Positions 1 through 9,002 of a stretch of DNA of 64,000 nt are shown in pieces. Position 1 is the first letter of the stretch, and every line of letters starts with the position of its first letter. Position numbers and translations under genes: made by a program. The notes under the pieces were generated by a model. That model was not told where the DNA came from, did no database searches, and worked only from the letters and a program-made list of their open reading frames with translations. The DNA comes from Corynebacterium auris. Lineage in GTDB: Bacteria > Actinomycetota > Actinomycetes > Mycobacteriales > Mycobacteriaceae. The stretch is taken from contig NZ_CP047047.1 of the NCBI RefSeq assembly GCF_030408575.1, positions 434,001-498,000 of the forward strand. The letters are read 5' to 3'.

Positions 1-264
1 GCATTAGCGGCCGGGCGCACCCGGCTCTCGGGAGGGTCGGTGGCCGCCTACTTCACTGGTCTGCCTGCCGGGTCAGTTGCCGTGGACACGGGCCACGGGT
101 ATCACGCCGTCTCCCTGCACGGGCTGCGCCACGAGGCGCAGGGGCGCGAGGCGCTCGAGATGGTGGGGGCGGTGCACGAGGAAAAGGTGCCGTGGGAGAT
201 CCTCTCTCTGCTCCCCGCCGGCAGCGAGCTCAGCCGCGAGGCCGCGCTGACCGCCACCTACTGA
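1..264 (+). CDS. eccB: EccB, ESX-4 secretion core protein (C-terminal end only)
   Basis: The reading frame is open from the first base of the window to a TGA at 264, so only the last 87 residues are present. EccB is a membrane-anchored, mostly periplasmic component of the type VII (ESX) secretion complex. The visible tail has the pattern I associate with EccB C-termini: a strand-rich segment, a VPWEILSLLPAG stretch and a final LSREAAL segment. The neighbours mycP, eccD and eccC in ESX-4 order support the call. Its last 35 bases overlap the end of mycP on the other strand. The family call leans on context because most of the protein lies outside the window. Confidence 0.72.
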   Translation, partial: ALAAGRTRLSGGSVAAYFTGLPAGSVAVDTGHGYHAVSLHGLRHEAQGREALEMVGAVHEEKVPWEILSLLPAGSELSREAALTATY

Positions 265-1396
265 CCGCGCTCGCCCCAGACATGGCGAGCGCGCATAGGG
301 CGGCGAGGCCGGCCATGGCCCACCCCCAGCGGCCGCGCGCCGGGGACGCAGCCCCGCGCGCTGGCTCCACGACGAGGGGCGCGGCGGCGGCGCGTTGCGC
401 CGCCTGCACGTGCGTCAGCGCGGCCAGAGGCTCCACCGCCCCGCCGGCCGGTTCGGCCGCCGCGGTGATGAGCGCGCGGACCTCTCCCGGGGTGAGGTGC
501 GGGTAGCGCTCGATGATGAGCGCCGCGGTGGCGCTGACCACGGGCGCGGCGAAGCTCGTGCCCACGAAGGGGGCCACCGTGTCGCGCTGCGGGGCACTGC
601 CTGCGGCGAATCCGCCGCCCGCCCAGGACAGCCCCACCTCGGCCGTGCCGGTGGCGGACAGCGGCGGTGCGCCCTCGGGCGCGGCCACCGAAAAGTCCGC
701 CACCGCGTGCGCGGACTCGCGGGCCCCGACGGCAAGGACGGTGGGCGAGTGGGAGGGTAGGACGTAGGAACCGTGGGCGCAGTGCTGCCCTGCGTTGCCG
801 GCGGCGGCAACGACCACGGCTCCTTCGGCTTCCGCGCGGGCCAGAGCCCCGTCCAGGGCGGTGGAATCGATCGCACCGCGATCGCGCGGGTCCACGCAGG
901 AGACGACGGAGACGTTGATAACGCGCGCCCGCTCGTCGAGGGCGGCGTGGATGGCCGCGGCCAAGGAGCGCACGCTTCCCGACGCCTCCACCTCGTCCCC
1001 CGGCTGCCTGTTGCGGTAGTGGGCGGAGGTCTGCCGCACCGCGAGGATCTCCGCACCGGGGGCAATCCCGGTCGTGCGCGCGGCGATGATCCCGGCGACG
1101 ACGGTGCCGTGGCCGTCGCAGTCGAACAGCGGGTCCGGGGTGTCCGGGGTGACCAAGTCCGCCCCGGGCACGAGGTGGACAAGCTCCGCGTTGGGGCTGA
1201 CCCCGGTGTCGATGACGGCGACGCGCACCCCGGCCCCGGTGGCAAAGCGGCGCAGCTCGGCCGCCCACTCGGGGACCGCGGGTGCCTCGGCGGGGGCGGG
1301 CGCTGTACACGGGACGTCCTGCGCGGCGGCGTCGACGGCGATGACGAGCGCACCCGCCACGGTGGCAGCGCACGCCGCGATGGCCGGGGCGCGCAC
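230..1396 (-). CDS. mycP: Mycosin MycP, subtilisin-like serine protease of the ESX-4 system
   Basis: A 388-aa S8-family protease that sits in the ESX membrane complex with its catalytic domain outside the membrane. The triad is complete: Asp63 in VAVIDTGVS, His96 in DGHGTVVAG and Ser281 in GTSFAAP, with the oxyanion Asn201 in AAAGN. An N-terminal signal segment spans about residues 3-26 and a C-terminal membrane anchor about residues 353-375, followed by Arg-rich residues, as in mycosins. The start is GTG, directly after the eccD TAG stop, with a GGGGGT ribosome site inside the eccD end, so the two are probably translationally coupled. Its 3' end overlaps eccB by 35 bp tail to tail. Confidence 0.93.
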   Translation of the reverse strand: MRAPAIAACAATVAGALVIAVDAAAQDVPCTAPAPAEAPAVPEWAAELRRFATGAGVRVAVIDTGVSPNAELVHLVPGADLVTPDTPDPLFDCDGHGTVVAGIIAARTTGIAPGAEILAVRQTSAHYRNRQPGDEVEASGSVRSLAAAIHAALDERARVINVSVVSCVDPRDRGAIDSTALDGALARAEAEGAVVVAAAGNAGQHCAHGSYVLPSHSPTVLAVGARESAHAVADFSVAAPEGAPPLSATGTAEVGLSWAGGGFAAGSAPQRDTVAPFVGTSFAAPVVSATAALIIERYPHLTPGEVRALITAAAEPAGGAVEPLAALTHVQAAQRAAAAPLVVEPARGAASPARGRWGWAMAGLAALCALAMSGASAVSRWRSARPRG

Positions 1397-2713
1397 CTAG
1401 AACCCCCGCACCAGGTCGAAAAGGCCGGAGACGTAGGCGGCCACGGGCAGCGCGGCGATGAGCGCCACCGCCTCCGCGCGCTCGACCCAGACCACGGTGG
1501 TCGGTTCCAGCTCCGGCAGCCGCGGCACCCACGCCACGGCCGAGGCGCAGGCCAGGCCGACCAGGACCGCCAGGGTGACGGCGGCGGGGTGGGTGGGCTC
1601 CATCCGCGCTGCCGCGACCCCGCAGCCCAGCGCCGCGGCCAGCGCGATCGCGCTCAGGCTCACCCGGGGGACGCGGTAGTGGTGACGGGTGGCGTGGAAC
1701 CCCACCGCGCCGAGGACGCATAGGCACAGCACGGCGGCCCAAGTGCCGCCGCCCCAGGCCAGCCACAGGAGGGACGGCGCCCCGACGAGGGCGCAGGCCA
1801 CCGTCATTCCCGCCACCGTCGCGCGCGCCGCGTGCGCCCGCGTATCGACGTCCGGCTGGTAGCCGTCCGCCGTGGCGAACTCCTCCCCGGCTGTCGGGAT
1901 GCGCGGCACCCGCAGCCCGGCAGCGCGGGTGGCCACGCCGGGAGCGGCGGCGGCAGCCAACACGGCGCCGATCACGGCGACGGCGGGCGGGGCCGTGGGG
2001 GAGGGCAGCCACACCGCCGCGGCCGCCGCGGCCGCGAGGGTTGCGGTGGTGAGGCAGGCGGCGGTGAGCGGGGCGTCGACAAGCGAGAAAAGCGCCCCTG
2101 CGCCCGTGATCACGGCGAGGGTAGCGGCGGCCGCGAGCACCCCCAGGGCCGGGTCGGTCGCCTCCCAGCCGGCGGGGGGACCCGCCACCCACGCGCCGCA
2201 CGCACCGGCGGCTGCCAGCGCCCCGGAAAGGAAAAGCAGGCGCGAGCCCGCGTAGAGGCCCAGGACAAGCGCCGCTGCCGCCGCCCCCGCAAGCGCCACC
2301 ACCACCCCGACGAAGGGCGCGAGGGCGGCGGCGAGCACCGCGCAGCCGACCAGCGAGGTCACGGAGTCGAGCCCGCGCAGCGAGGCGGCGCCCTCGGCCG
2401 CCGCAGCCAGGGACTCGGCGGCGTCGCGCACCGCGGGCGGGTGCGTCGGCTCCTGCGGGCGCAGCACGAGTACGTTGCCGTCGCGAAGCTTGAGCTGGTA
2501 GAGTGGCGTATGCATGTCCAGCGCAGTACCCGCGACAGTCGTGGCCTGCCACGGCCGGTGGACCTCCGGCAGCTCCACCAGGCGCGCCAGCTCGGGGAGA
2601 ATCTCGCTGAGCGCGGAGGAGGTGGGCAGGGTGAGGTCGACGTCCCTGTGGAAGGAGACGACGTCGATGCGGACCGTCACGCGCACGACGTGGTGCGCCG
2701 AAGTGGCAACCAT
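1397..2713 (-). CDS. eccD: EccD, ESX-4 multi-spanning membrane protein
   Basis: A 438-aa protein. The first 85 or so residues form a soluble ubiquitin-like domain (VRVTVRIDVVSFHRDVDLT and on), and the rest is about eleven hydrophobic helices, the standard EccD plan. EccD dimers form the bulk of the ESX inner-membrane pore. I chose the ATG at 2713 because it opens exactly at the ubiquitin-like domain and has a GGGGG ribosome site a few bases upstream. The same frame stays open far upstream, but that is antisense shadow of eccC. It is divergent from eccC and forms a two-gene unit with mycP, as in the mycobacterial ESX-4 locus. Confidence 0.9.
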   Translation of the reverse strand: MVATSAHHVVRVTVRIDVVSFHRDVDLTLPTSSALSEILPELARLVELPEVHRPWQATTVAGTALDMHTPLYQLKLRDGNVLVLRPQEPTHPPAVRDAAESLAAAAEGAASLRGLDSVTSLVGCAVLAAALAPFVGVVVALAGAAAAALVLGLYAGSRLLFLSGALAAAGACGAWVAGPPAGWEATDPALGVLAAAATLAVITGAGALFSLVDAPLTAACLTTATLAAAAAAAVWLPSPTAPPAVAVIGAVLAAAAAPGVATRAAGLRVPRIPTAGEEFATADGYQPDVDTRAHAARATVAGMTVACALVGAPSLLWLAWGGGTWAAVLCLCVLGAVGFHATRHHYRVPRVSLSAIALAAALGCGVAAARMEPTHPAAVTLAVLVGLACASAVAWVPRLPELEPTTVVWVERAEAVALIAALPVAAYVSGLFDLVRGF

Positions 2714-2782
2714 GGAAACCCCCGATAAGTGCAGTCTGAGGCGCGGCGTCCCCCTTGCCGCGCGCGGAACTTCATTATTGCC

Positions 2783-2863
2783 TAGGATCGTGGGAACGTC
2801 CACAGCAGTAGTCGCCGGTTCGGGGTGGACCGGCGGTTGTGGAGGGGGGAACACAAGGGGGAA
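2783..2863 (+). promoter_or_regulatory. Probable eccC promoter and ribosome site
   Basis: In the 156-bp gap between divergent eccD and eccC, a TAGGAT hexamer at 2783-2788 fits a corynebacterial -10. The segment ends in CAAGGGGGAAT (2853-2863), a strong purine run about 7 nt before the GTG start. The same 11 bases precede the gene at 11161. I see no convincing -35. Confidence 0.4.
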
Positions 2864-2869
2864 TCGTCC

Positions 2870-5800
2870 GTGCTCGGGCTCGACCACAATGCCGTTTTGG
2901 CGCCGCTTTCGCCGCAGGCCGCGGAGCCTGCCCCGGCCCTGCCTGCGGGAACGCTCGCCGCGGAAGGCGTGCCGGCGGCGCAGAAGAACACCACGCCACC
3001 GCTCATCAAGATCCTCATGCCCGTGGTCATGCTCGCCGCGGTGGGCGCGATGGTGGCCATCATGGTGCTGTCCGGGCGGGGGATGAGCCCGATGATGATG
3101 CTCTTTCCCCTCATGATGGTCTTCGGCGTGCTCATGATGCTCTCGCCGCCGGACAAGACGAGCGACATCGACGAGACCAGGCGCGTCTACCTGCGCCACC
3201 TCGACGCGCTGGCGGCGCGCGCCCGGGCCAACGCGGACAAGCAGCGCGCCCACGCCGTCTACTTTCACCCCGACCCGGCCCTTTTGCTCACCGCCACGCC
3301 GACGTGGCGGGTGTGGGAACGCGGCGCTGACGCGCAGCGCGCCGGGGAGGTGCGCATCGGGGTGGGCGAAAGCGCGCTGTGCACCCCCATCGACGTCGCC
3401 GACCCCGGTTCGCCCGAGGACCTCGACCCGGTGTGCGCTGTGAGCCTGCGCCGCACCGTGGCCGCGGTGGGCACGGTGCCCGGCATGCCCATCGTTGTCC
3501 AGCTGTCGGCCTTCCCCACGCTCACCCTGGCCGGGCCGAGCGCCCTGGGCGTGGCGCGCGCCCTGGTGGCCCAGCTCGCCTTCTTCCACGGCCCCGAGGC
3601 CATCGGCGTGATCAACCGGCACCCGGATACCTCTCTGGCGTGGACGAAGTGGCTGCCTCACACCGCCGCCCCGGAGGCTGCCTGGCTCACGGTGGTGCTC
3701 ACCGACGCGGCGGGCGCTCACGCGGCGCTGGCGGACCCGGCGGCGGACTGCGTCATCGTCATCGACGCCGACCCCGCCTACGTGGTCGACGAGGACGCCT
3801 TCAACCTCGCCTGCACCTCCGAGGTCCGGGCCCGCACCGAGGCGGGGGAGGAGCTGCTGGGCACCCCCGATACCCTCAGCGCGGCCGAGGCCCTGCTCAT
3901 TGCCCGCCACCTCGCCTTTTACCGCCGCCCGGTCGAGGCGAACGCGACGGTGGCGTCGGGGCTGCTGGACATGCTCGGCATCGCGGACATCGACCACCTC
4001 GACGACCACACCATGTGGGCCGGCCGCGAGGGCACGCGCCAGCGCCTCACCGTCCCGTTCGGGCTCGGCCCGGACGGCCAGCCGGTCTACCTGGACCTGA
4101 AGGAGGCCGCCCACGGCGGGATGGGCCCGCACGGGCTGTGCATCGGGGCGACAGGCAGCGGCAAAAGCGAGTTCTTGCGCACGCTCGTCGTCGCGCTGGC
4201 GGCGACGCACTCGCCCGAGGAGCTCAACCTCGTCCTCGTCGACTTCAAGGGCGGGGCGACCTTTCTCGGCTGCGAGGGGTTGCCGCACACCTCCGCCGTG
4301 ATCACGAACCTGGAAGAGGAAGCGCTTTTGGTCGAGCGCATGCACGACGCGATCTCCGGGGAGCTTAACCGCCGCCAGGAACTGCTGCGCGCGGCAGGGA
4401 ACTTCGCCAACATCACCGACTACGCCGCCGCCCGCGCGCAGAACCCGGGGGAGATGGAGGCGCTGCCGGCGCTGGTCATCGTGGTCGACGAGTTCTCCGA
4501 GCTGCTCAGCCAGCACCCCCACTTCGCCGACCTGTTCGTGGCGGTGGGCAGGCTCGGCCGCTCCCTCGGTGTTCACCTTCTGCTCGCCTCCCAGCGCCTG
4601 GAGGAGGGGCGGCTGCGGGGCCTGGACTCCCACCTGTCGTACCGCATCGGCCTGAAGACCTTCTCCGCCGCGGAATCGCGCCAGGTCCTCGGGGTGCCGG
4701 ACGCGCACGAGTTGCCCGCCGAGCCGGGTTCCGGCTTCCTCGCCACCGGCCCCGGCGCGCTCACCCGCTTCCGCGCCGCCTACGTCTCCGGGCCGGTCAC
4801 CCGCCGCGTCGAGCTCCAGGAGCCGGGCGAGGGCCCGCGCATACAGCTTTTCGACGGCTGGCCCAACGCCACCCAGCCTGCCCCCGCGGCACAGGAGATC
4901 GTCGATCACTCCACCACGGTGCTCTCCGCCGTGGTCGCCGCCGCGGCGCGGACAGCCCGCGCCCGCGGGCTGTGGGCACACACCGTGTGGCTGCCCCCGC
5001 TGCCTGCGTCGATCGAGCTGGCCGCGGTGTGCGAGGAGGCGGGCTTCCTCGGCGCCGTCATCGGGCTGACGGACGAGCCCTACAAGCAGCGCCAGGACCA
5101 CCTGACCGTCGACCTGTCCGCGGCGGGCGGGCACCTCGCCATCGTCGGCGGCCCGCAGACCGGGAAATCGATGGCCCTGACCACGCTCGTCGCCTCCCTG
5201 GCGGCGACGCACACGACCGAGCAGATCACCGTGTACGCCATCGACGCCGGGGCGGGCCTGCTCACGGGCCTTGAGGTCCTGCCGCACGTCGCGGGCGTCG
5301 CGGCGCGCGACAACGAGGAGAAGGTGCGCCGCGTGGTCGACGAGGTCGCCGGCTTTATCGACGACCCGGCCGCGCTCGGCGGGCGCCACGCCATCTTCAT
5401 CGTCGACGGCTGGCACGCGATCGCGGGGACGGATTCGCCCCTCGCGGACCTGCGCGAAAAGCTCACGCGCATCGCGGAGGACGGCCCGGCGGCCGGTGTC
5501 CACCTGGTGGTGACGGCGCAGCGTTGGAGCGCGGTGCGCGCCACTATCCGCGACCTCATCGGTACGCGCCTGGAACTGCGTCTGACCGAGCCCCACGACT
5601 CGCTCATCGACCGCAAAGCCCAGGCGAGCCTGCCACACAAACCGGGCCGGGGCCTTTCGCACACCGGGGTGCCCATGCTGGTCGCGGCCACCTACCCGCA
5701 GGACCTCGCGCACATCGCCGCCCGCAGCGCCGACCAGGCCCCCGTCCCGCGCCTGAAGGTCCTGCCCGCCCACGTCACAACGCGTACGCTTCTCGACGCC

Positions 5801-6490
5801 CTCCCCGCCGGCGCCCTCCCCCTCGGCGTCGGCGGGCCCCGCCTGGAGCCCGTCGCCTGCGCCTCGGGTCACGTGCTCGCCCTCGGCACCGGCGGGTGCG
5901 GCAAGTCCACGCTTGTGGCCAGCGCCATCGAGGCGGTGTGCGCGCTGCCGCGCGAGAAGGCGCGCCTGGTCATTCTCGACCCGCGCCGCACCCACCTAGG
6001 CCGGGCGCCGGAGGAGATGGTCGCCGCGTACGCCGCCGGGTCGTCCGCCGCGGGGGAGGCGGTGGCAGCCGCCGCCACGACTCTCTCCCAGCGCTTGCCC
6101 GGGCCCGGGGTCACGGCCGAGCAGCTCGCGCAGCGCTCCTGGTGGCAGGGCCCGGACATCTGGCTGATCATCGACGACCTCGACCTGCTCAGCGAGGACG
6201 TCCTGCGCCCCCTCATCCCGCTTGTGCCGCACGCGCGCGACGTCGGCCTGCACATCGTCGCCGCACGCAAGTTCAGCGGTGTGGCGCGCGCCCTCTACGG
6301 CGGATTCCTCGGGGCCTTCAAGGACCTCGCGCCCGACGCACTGCTTTTCGACGCCACCCGCGACGAAGGCACCATCTTCGGCGTCAGGCCCAGCGCGCAC
6401 AAACCGGGGCGGGCCACGCTCGTGCGCGGCAGCGAGGTGGTGGGCACCGTGCACATCGCCGCGCCCTACGCGGAAGGTGAGGCGCTGTGA
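2870..6490 (+). CDS. eccC: EccC, three-domain FtsK/SpoIIIE ATPase of the ESX-4 system
   Basis: A 1206-aa motor protein that drives secretion of WXG100 substrates. Two membrane helices near residues 45-90 are followed by three FtsK-type nucleotide domains with Walker A motifs GATGSGKS (426-433), GGPQTGKS (760-767) and GTGGCGKS (1006-1013). Domain 1 keeps the Walker B acid pair (VIVVDEFSELL); domain 2 has VDGWHAI and domain 3 has IDDLDLL, without the usual Asp-Glu, typical of EccC where only domain 1 is a full ATPase. The subunits called EccCa and EccCb elsewhere are fused here. I prefer the GTG at 2870, placed 7 nt after an AAGGGGGA site, over the first open GTG at 2825. Confidence 0.93.
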   Translation: MLGLDHNAVLAPLSPQAAEPAPALPAGTLAAEGVPAAQKNTTPPLIKILMPVVMLAAVGAMVAIMVLSGRGMSPMMMLFPLMMVFGVLMMLSPPDKTSDIDETRRVYLRHLDALAARARANADKQRAHAVYFHPDPALLLTATPTWRVWERGADAQRAGEVRIGVGESALCTPIDVADPGSPEDLDPVCAVSLRRTVAAVGTVPGMPIVVQLSAFPTLTLAGPSALGVARALVAQLAFFHGPEAIGVINRHPDTSLAWTKWLPHTAAPEAAWLTVVLTDAAGAHAALADPAADCVIVIDADPAYVVDEDAFNLACTSEVRARTEAGEELLGTPDTLSAAEALLIARHLAFYRRPVEANATVASGLLDMLGIADIDHLDDHTMWAGREGTRQRLTVPFGLGPDGQPVYLDLKEAAHGGMGPHGLCIGATGSGKSEFLRTLVVALAATHSPEELNLVLVDFKGGATFLGCEGLPHTSAVITNLEEEALLVERMHDAISGELNRRQELLRAAGNFANITDYAAARAQNPGEMEALPALVIVVDEFSELLSQHPHFADLFVAVGRLGRSLGVHLLLASQRLEEGRLRGLDSHLSYRIGLKTFSAAESRQVLGVPDAHELPAEPGSGFLATGPGALTRFRAAYVSGPVTRRVELQEPGEGPRIQLFDGWPNATQPAPAAQEIVDHSTTVLSAVVAAAARTARARGLWAHTVWLPPLPASIELAAVCEEAGFLGAVIGLTDEPYKQRQDHLTVDLSAAGGHLAIVGGPQTGKSMALTTLVASLAATHTTEQITVYAIDAGAGLLTGLEVLPHVAGVAARDNEEKVRRVVDEVAGFIDDPAALGGRHAIFIVDGWHAIAGTDSPLADLREKLTRIAEDGPAAGVHLVVTAQRWSAVRATIRDLIGTRLELRLTEPHDSLIDRKAQASLPHKPGRGLSHTGVPMLVAATYPQDLAHIAARSADQAPVPRLKVLPAHVTTRTLLDALPAGALPLGVGGPRLEPVACASGHVLALGTGGCGKSTLVASAIEAVCALPREKARLVILDPRRTHLGRAPEEMVAAYAAGSSAAGEAVAAAATTLSQRLPGPGVTAEQLAQRSWWQGPDIWLIIDDLDLLSEDVLRPLIPLVPHARDVGLHIVAARKFSGVARALYGGFLGAFKDLAPDALLFDATRDEGTIFGVRPSAHKPGRATLVRGSEVVGTVHIAAPYAEGEAL

Positions 6491-7461
6491 ACGCCCCGGC
6501 TTTGACCATCAGGATGTCGGGCGGGGTGGTCATCTTCGACGGGGCCGCCCGAGTCTACCGCTACGACCGCCCCACCCCGGCGGAGATCGCCAGCTACGTG
6601 CGCGGGCTTTTCGGCCCCGACCCCGGCGGGGCAGTGGTCCACGTGGTGGCGGAGGAAAGCGACGTGGAGCGGCTCGACCAGGCGTTGGCGGGCTACGACA
6701 TCGTGCTGACCGCCGAGCGGCCGGAAACGGAGGCGGATATGGGGACATCGACATCCTCCCCTGTCGAAGAAGAAGTGGAGATCACCCGCCCGCAGTCGCG
6801 GGTGGCGGGCGAGGAGCCCAGGTGGGTGGTGCCCGCGGCGGCAGCCGCCGTCGTGCTGATCGTCGGTGCGGTGATCTGGGGCACGCTCGCGCTGCGGGCG
6901 GACGAGGCAGCGCCGGTCGTTTCCTCTCCTCCTCAGACTGATTCGCAGGCTGATCCACGGACCGCCGCCCCGCCCCCGGCACCGCGCGCCGTGATCCTGC
7001 GCGACGGCCTGAGCGTCGAGGTGCCCACCGGCTTCACGGTGGCCGCCGACGGCGACATGTGGCGCGCGACGGGGCAGGACCCGGACTTCCGCCTGCAGCT
7101 CGCCGTGGAGGAGCTCTATCAGCTACCGCCCGCCGAAATGATCGCCCAGGTGCTCCGCGATATCGAGGCCGACCCCGAGGTGGAGCTGGTGAGTAACGAC
7201 GGGGCGGTCGTGCTGTACCTGCAGCGCTCGCCCGACGGCTCCGAGGCGCTGTGGAAGACGTGGGAAAGCGCCGGCCGGCAGCTCTTCGTGGGCTGCCACA
7301 CGCGCACGGCGCCCACCACCGTGCAGCAGGCGACCTGCCGGATGGCCATGGACTCCGCCGCCTTCGACTCAGCCACAGCGCCCGGACCGGCCGAAGAAAA
7401 AACTTTGCCGCCGGAGGGAACCGGCGGCACGGTTGCGTCGTCCAATAGGGGTGCGAGGTAA
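6487..7461 (+). CDS. Type VII secretion-associated protein, Rv3446c family
   Basis: A 324-aa protein between eccC and the esx pair, the position of Rv3446c in the mycobacterial ESX-4 locus. It starts with GTG in a GTGA overlap with the eccC stop, so it is coupled. A soluble N-terminal domain (to about 95) resembles an actin-fold-like beginning (GGVVIFDGAARVYRYDR). Next come a linker, one membrane helix (WVVPAAAAAVVLIVGAVIW, about 115-135), a Pro/Ala-rich linker, and an external C-terminal domain (about 165-300) with two Cys in VGCHTRTA and QQATCRMA. Its biochemical role is not known. Placement and topology make it a structural or accessory ESX-4 component. Confidence 0.85.
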   Translation: MNAPALTIRMSGGVVIFDGAARVYRYDRPTPAEIASYVRGLFGPDPGGAVVHVVAEESDVERLDQALAGYDIVLTAERPETEADMGTSTSSPVEEEVEITRPQSRVAGEEPRWVVPAAAAAVVLIVGAVIWGTLALRADEAAPVVSSPPQTDSQADPRTAAPPPAPRAVILRDGLSVEVPTGFTVAADGDMWRATGQDPDFRLQLAVEELYQLPPAEMIAQVLRDIEADPEVELVSNDGAVVLYLQRSPDGSEALWKTWESAGRQLFVGCHTRTAPTTVQQATCRMAMDSAAFDSATAPGPAEEKTLPPEGTGGTVASSNRGAR

Positions 7462-7548
7462 GTCAGGCCGCACGCGGCGACGCAGCCTCCGGCAATCGCC
7501 GCCACTAGGGCAACAACCACACTCCACACACAAGGGGGGACGAACCAT

Positions 7549-7860
7549 ATGGGACAGTTCAAGACCGAAGCTGATGTGATGCGCTCCGCAGCCGAGCGCG
7601 TCGACGAAACCAACAGCAACGTCAACACCGAGATCGACCGGGTGCAGCAGGTTGCGGAGTCGACCCGCTCCTTCTGGGCCGGCGAGGCGCAGCGCAGCTT
7701 CGACGAGCTCATGGTCCGCTACGACGACGCGCAGCGCCGCCTGGGCGAGGCACTGAGCGCCATCGCGGTGAACATCCGCGACAACGCGAAGAACTACGAG
7801 GGGGTCGACGCCAGCAACACCGACGACTTCCGCTCCATTTCCGCCGGACTCGCTCTGTAG
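7549..7860 (+). CDS. esxU: WXG100 protein, EsxU-like ESX-4 substrate
   Basis: A 103-aa helical-hairpin protein. The turn carries a WXG motif (Trp43-Ala-Gly45), and the C-terminus has the YxxxD secretion signal (Tyr83 to Asp87), marking it as the partner read by EccC. Start ATG at 7549 follows an AAGGGGGG ribosome site. An 87-bp gap separates it from the preceding gene. In Mycobacterium the corresponding first gene of the pair is esxU. The protein is expected to leave the cell as a heterodimer with the product of the next gene. Confidence 0.9.
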   Translation: MGQFKTEADVMRSAAERVDETNSNVNTEIDRVQQVAESTRSFWAGEAQRSFDELMVRYDDAQRRLGEALSAIAVNIRDNAKNYEGVDASNTDDFRSISAGLAL

Positions 7861-7913
7861 GCCCGCGGCGCAGTTTCACGCACGACAGCCACACGAAAGG
7901 AAACAGCAACAGC

Positions 7914-8198
7914 ATGGAAATCAAGTACGGGTTCGGCCAGCTCTCCGGCGCGGCCCAGGACATGGACGCCTCCGCCGCAGCGATTGAGGCCCAGCTCAAC
8001 GACCTCAAGAGCATGCTTCAGCCCATGGTCACCACGTGGGAGGGCGAGGCCGCCGAGGCGTACGCCGCCCACCAGCAGAAGTGGGACCAGGCGGCCGAGG
8101 AGCTCAACACGATCCTGCGCACCATCGCCGCCACGGTGGAGGAGGGCAACAGCCGGATGCAGGCCGTGAACGCGGCAGCCGCCGCGAGCTGGGGCTAA
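7914..8198 (+). CDS. esxT: WXG100 protein, EsxT-like partner
   Basis: A 94-aa WXG100 protein with Trp42-Glu-Gly44 between two helices and no YxxxD tail, ending in Ala-rich residues and Ser-Trp-Gly. That fits the EsxA-type partner of a heterodimer in which the other subunit carries the export signal. It lies 53 bp after esxU with a GAAAGGAAA ribosome site, so the two are almost certainly cotranscribed. It is the last gene of the ESX-4 block; a strong hairpin follows 160 bp downstream. Confidence 0.9.
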   Translation: MEIKYGFGQLSGAAQDMDASAAAIEAQLNDLKSMLQPMVTTWEGEAAEAYAAHQQKWDQAAEELNTILRTIAATVEEGNSRMQAVNAAAAASWG

Positions 8199-8359
8199 GC
8201 CCCGCGCGGACACCAGACGTGCGGACGGCGGGCGGAATACGGGGGTAGACGCAGCCCGCCGCGCCGCATGACACCTCGCCCGCTGGGCCGGTGCGCTTGG
8301 GGGAGCGCGCCGGGGACCCAGCGGGCGGGACCACTGTTCGGGGGGAAACGCATCGGGGG

Positions 8360-8392
8360 AAGGCGCCGCCGCGCACGCCGCGGCGGCGCCTT
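8360..8392 (+). terminator. Strong hairpin terminator after esxT
   Basis: A perfect 14-bp stem: left arm 8360-8373, loop CACGC 8374-8378, right arm 8379-8392. A GTTTTGG stretch follows a few bases later. It separates the ESX-4 operon from the ribosomal-protein operon. Confidence 0.8.
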
Positions 8393-8407
8393 GGCGCGTT
8401 TTGGTAT

Positions 8408-8436
8408 TTGGCGGGGCAGTCCTCTAGCCTTATACA
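8408..8436 (+). promoter_or_regulatory. Sigma-A-type promoter of rplM-rpsI
   Basis: TTGGCG (8408-8413), a 17-bp spacer, then TATACA (8431-8436). This is close to the vegetative consensus and sits just after the esx terminator. Transcription would start near 8443, giving a leader of about 115 nt. Confidence 0.65.
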
Positions 8437-8558
8437 CCTGTGTGTTCTGGCGCCTCCGGGCGCTCCACCCGCCGGGTCTCCACCGGCCGCCGGCGGGTGC
8501 GGCGGGGCGCACTCGAAACTGGCCGGCAGCTCTCTAGACAGACTTTAAGGAGTCATGC

Positions 8559-9002
8559 ATGTCTACCTACCACCCGAAGAGCGGTGACATCACCCGCAAG
8601 TGGTACGTCATCGACGCCACCGACGTGGTTCTGGGCAAGCTTGCTTCCACCGCAGCGGACATCCTGCGTGGCAAGCACAAGCCGCAGTTCGCGCCGAACG
8701 TCGACACCGGCGACCACGTCATCGTGATCAACGCCGACAAGGTCCACATTTCCTCGAACAAGCGCGACCGCGAGATGCGCTACCGCCACTCCGGATACCC
8801 GGGCGGTCTGAAGTCCATGACCCTGGGTCGTGCACTTGACGAGCGCGCCGACCGCGTGATCGAGGAGGCAGTGCGCGGCATGATGCCGCACAACCGCCTC
8901 TCCCGCCAGTCCATCAAGAAGCTTCACGTCTTCGTCGGCTCCGAGCACCCCTACGCCGCTCAGAAGCCGGAAACCTTCGAGTTCAAGCAGGTGGCACAGT
9001 AA
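8559..9002 (+). CDS. rplM: 50S ribosomal protein L13
   Basis: A 147-aa protein with typical L13 motifs: [17 protein letters not shown] near the N-terminus, [12 protein letters not shown] in the middle and GMMPHNRL later. It is an early assembly protein of the large subunit. ATG at 8559 follows a TTTAAGGAGT ribosome site. Its TAA overlaps the rpsI ATG by one base (TAATG), coupling L13 to S9 as in most bacteria. Confidence 0.98.
   Translation: MSTYHPKSGDITRKWYVIDATDVVLGKLASTAADILRGKHKPQFAPNVDTGDHVIVINADKVHISSNKRDREMRYRHSGYPGGLKSMTLGRALDERADRVIEEAVRGMMPHNRLSRQSIKKLHVFVGSEHPYAAQKPETFEFKQVAQ

Larger units (their letters stand above)
8199..8558. other. Gap between the ESX-4 block and rplM
   Basis: 360 bp without a credible gene. 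It holds the esx terminator (8360-8392), a good vegetative promoter (8408-8436) and a roughly 115-nt GC-rich rplM leader that could fold. I recognise no known ribosomal-protein leader motif in it. Confidence 0.7.

Noticed and set aside
258..2552. 764-aa minus-strand open frame across mycP and eccD
   Set aside because: Arg/Gly-rich composition without domains; it is out of frame with two well-supported genes.
2714..5995. Long minus-strand open frame continuing upstream of eccD, antisense to eccC
   Set aside because: It is a high-GC shadow of eccC with Gly/Arg/His-rich nonsense composition. The eccD domain begins at the ATG at 2713.
8268..8537. Small genes in the gap before rplM
   Set aside because: Open frames overlap the terminator hairpin and promoter, and have Arg/Gly-rich composition without ribosome sites.
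8437..8558. Known ribosomal-protein leader (L13-type)
   Set aside because: The leader is GC-rich and could fold, but I recognise no conserved motif from described leaders.
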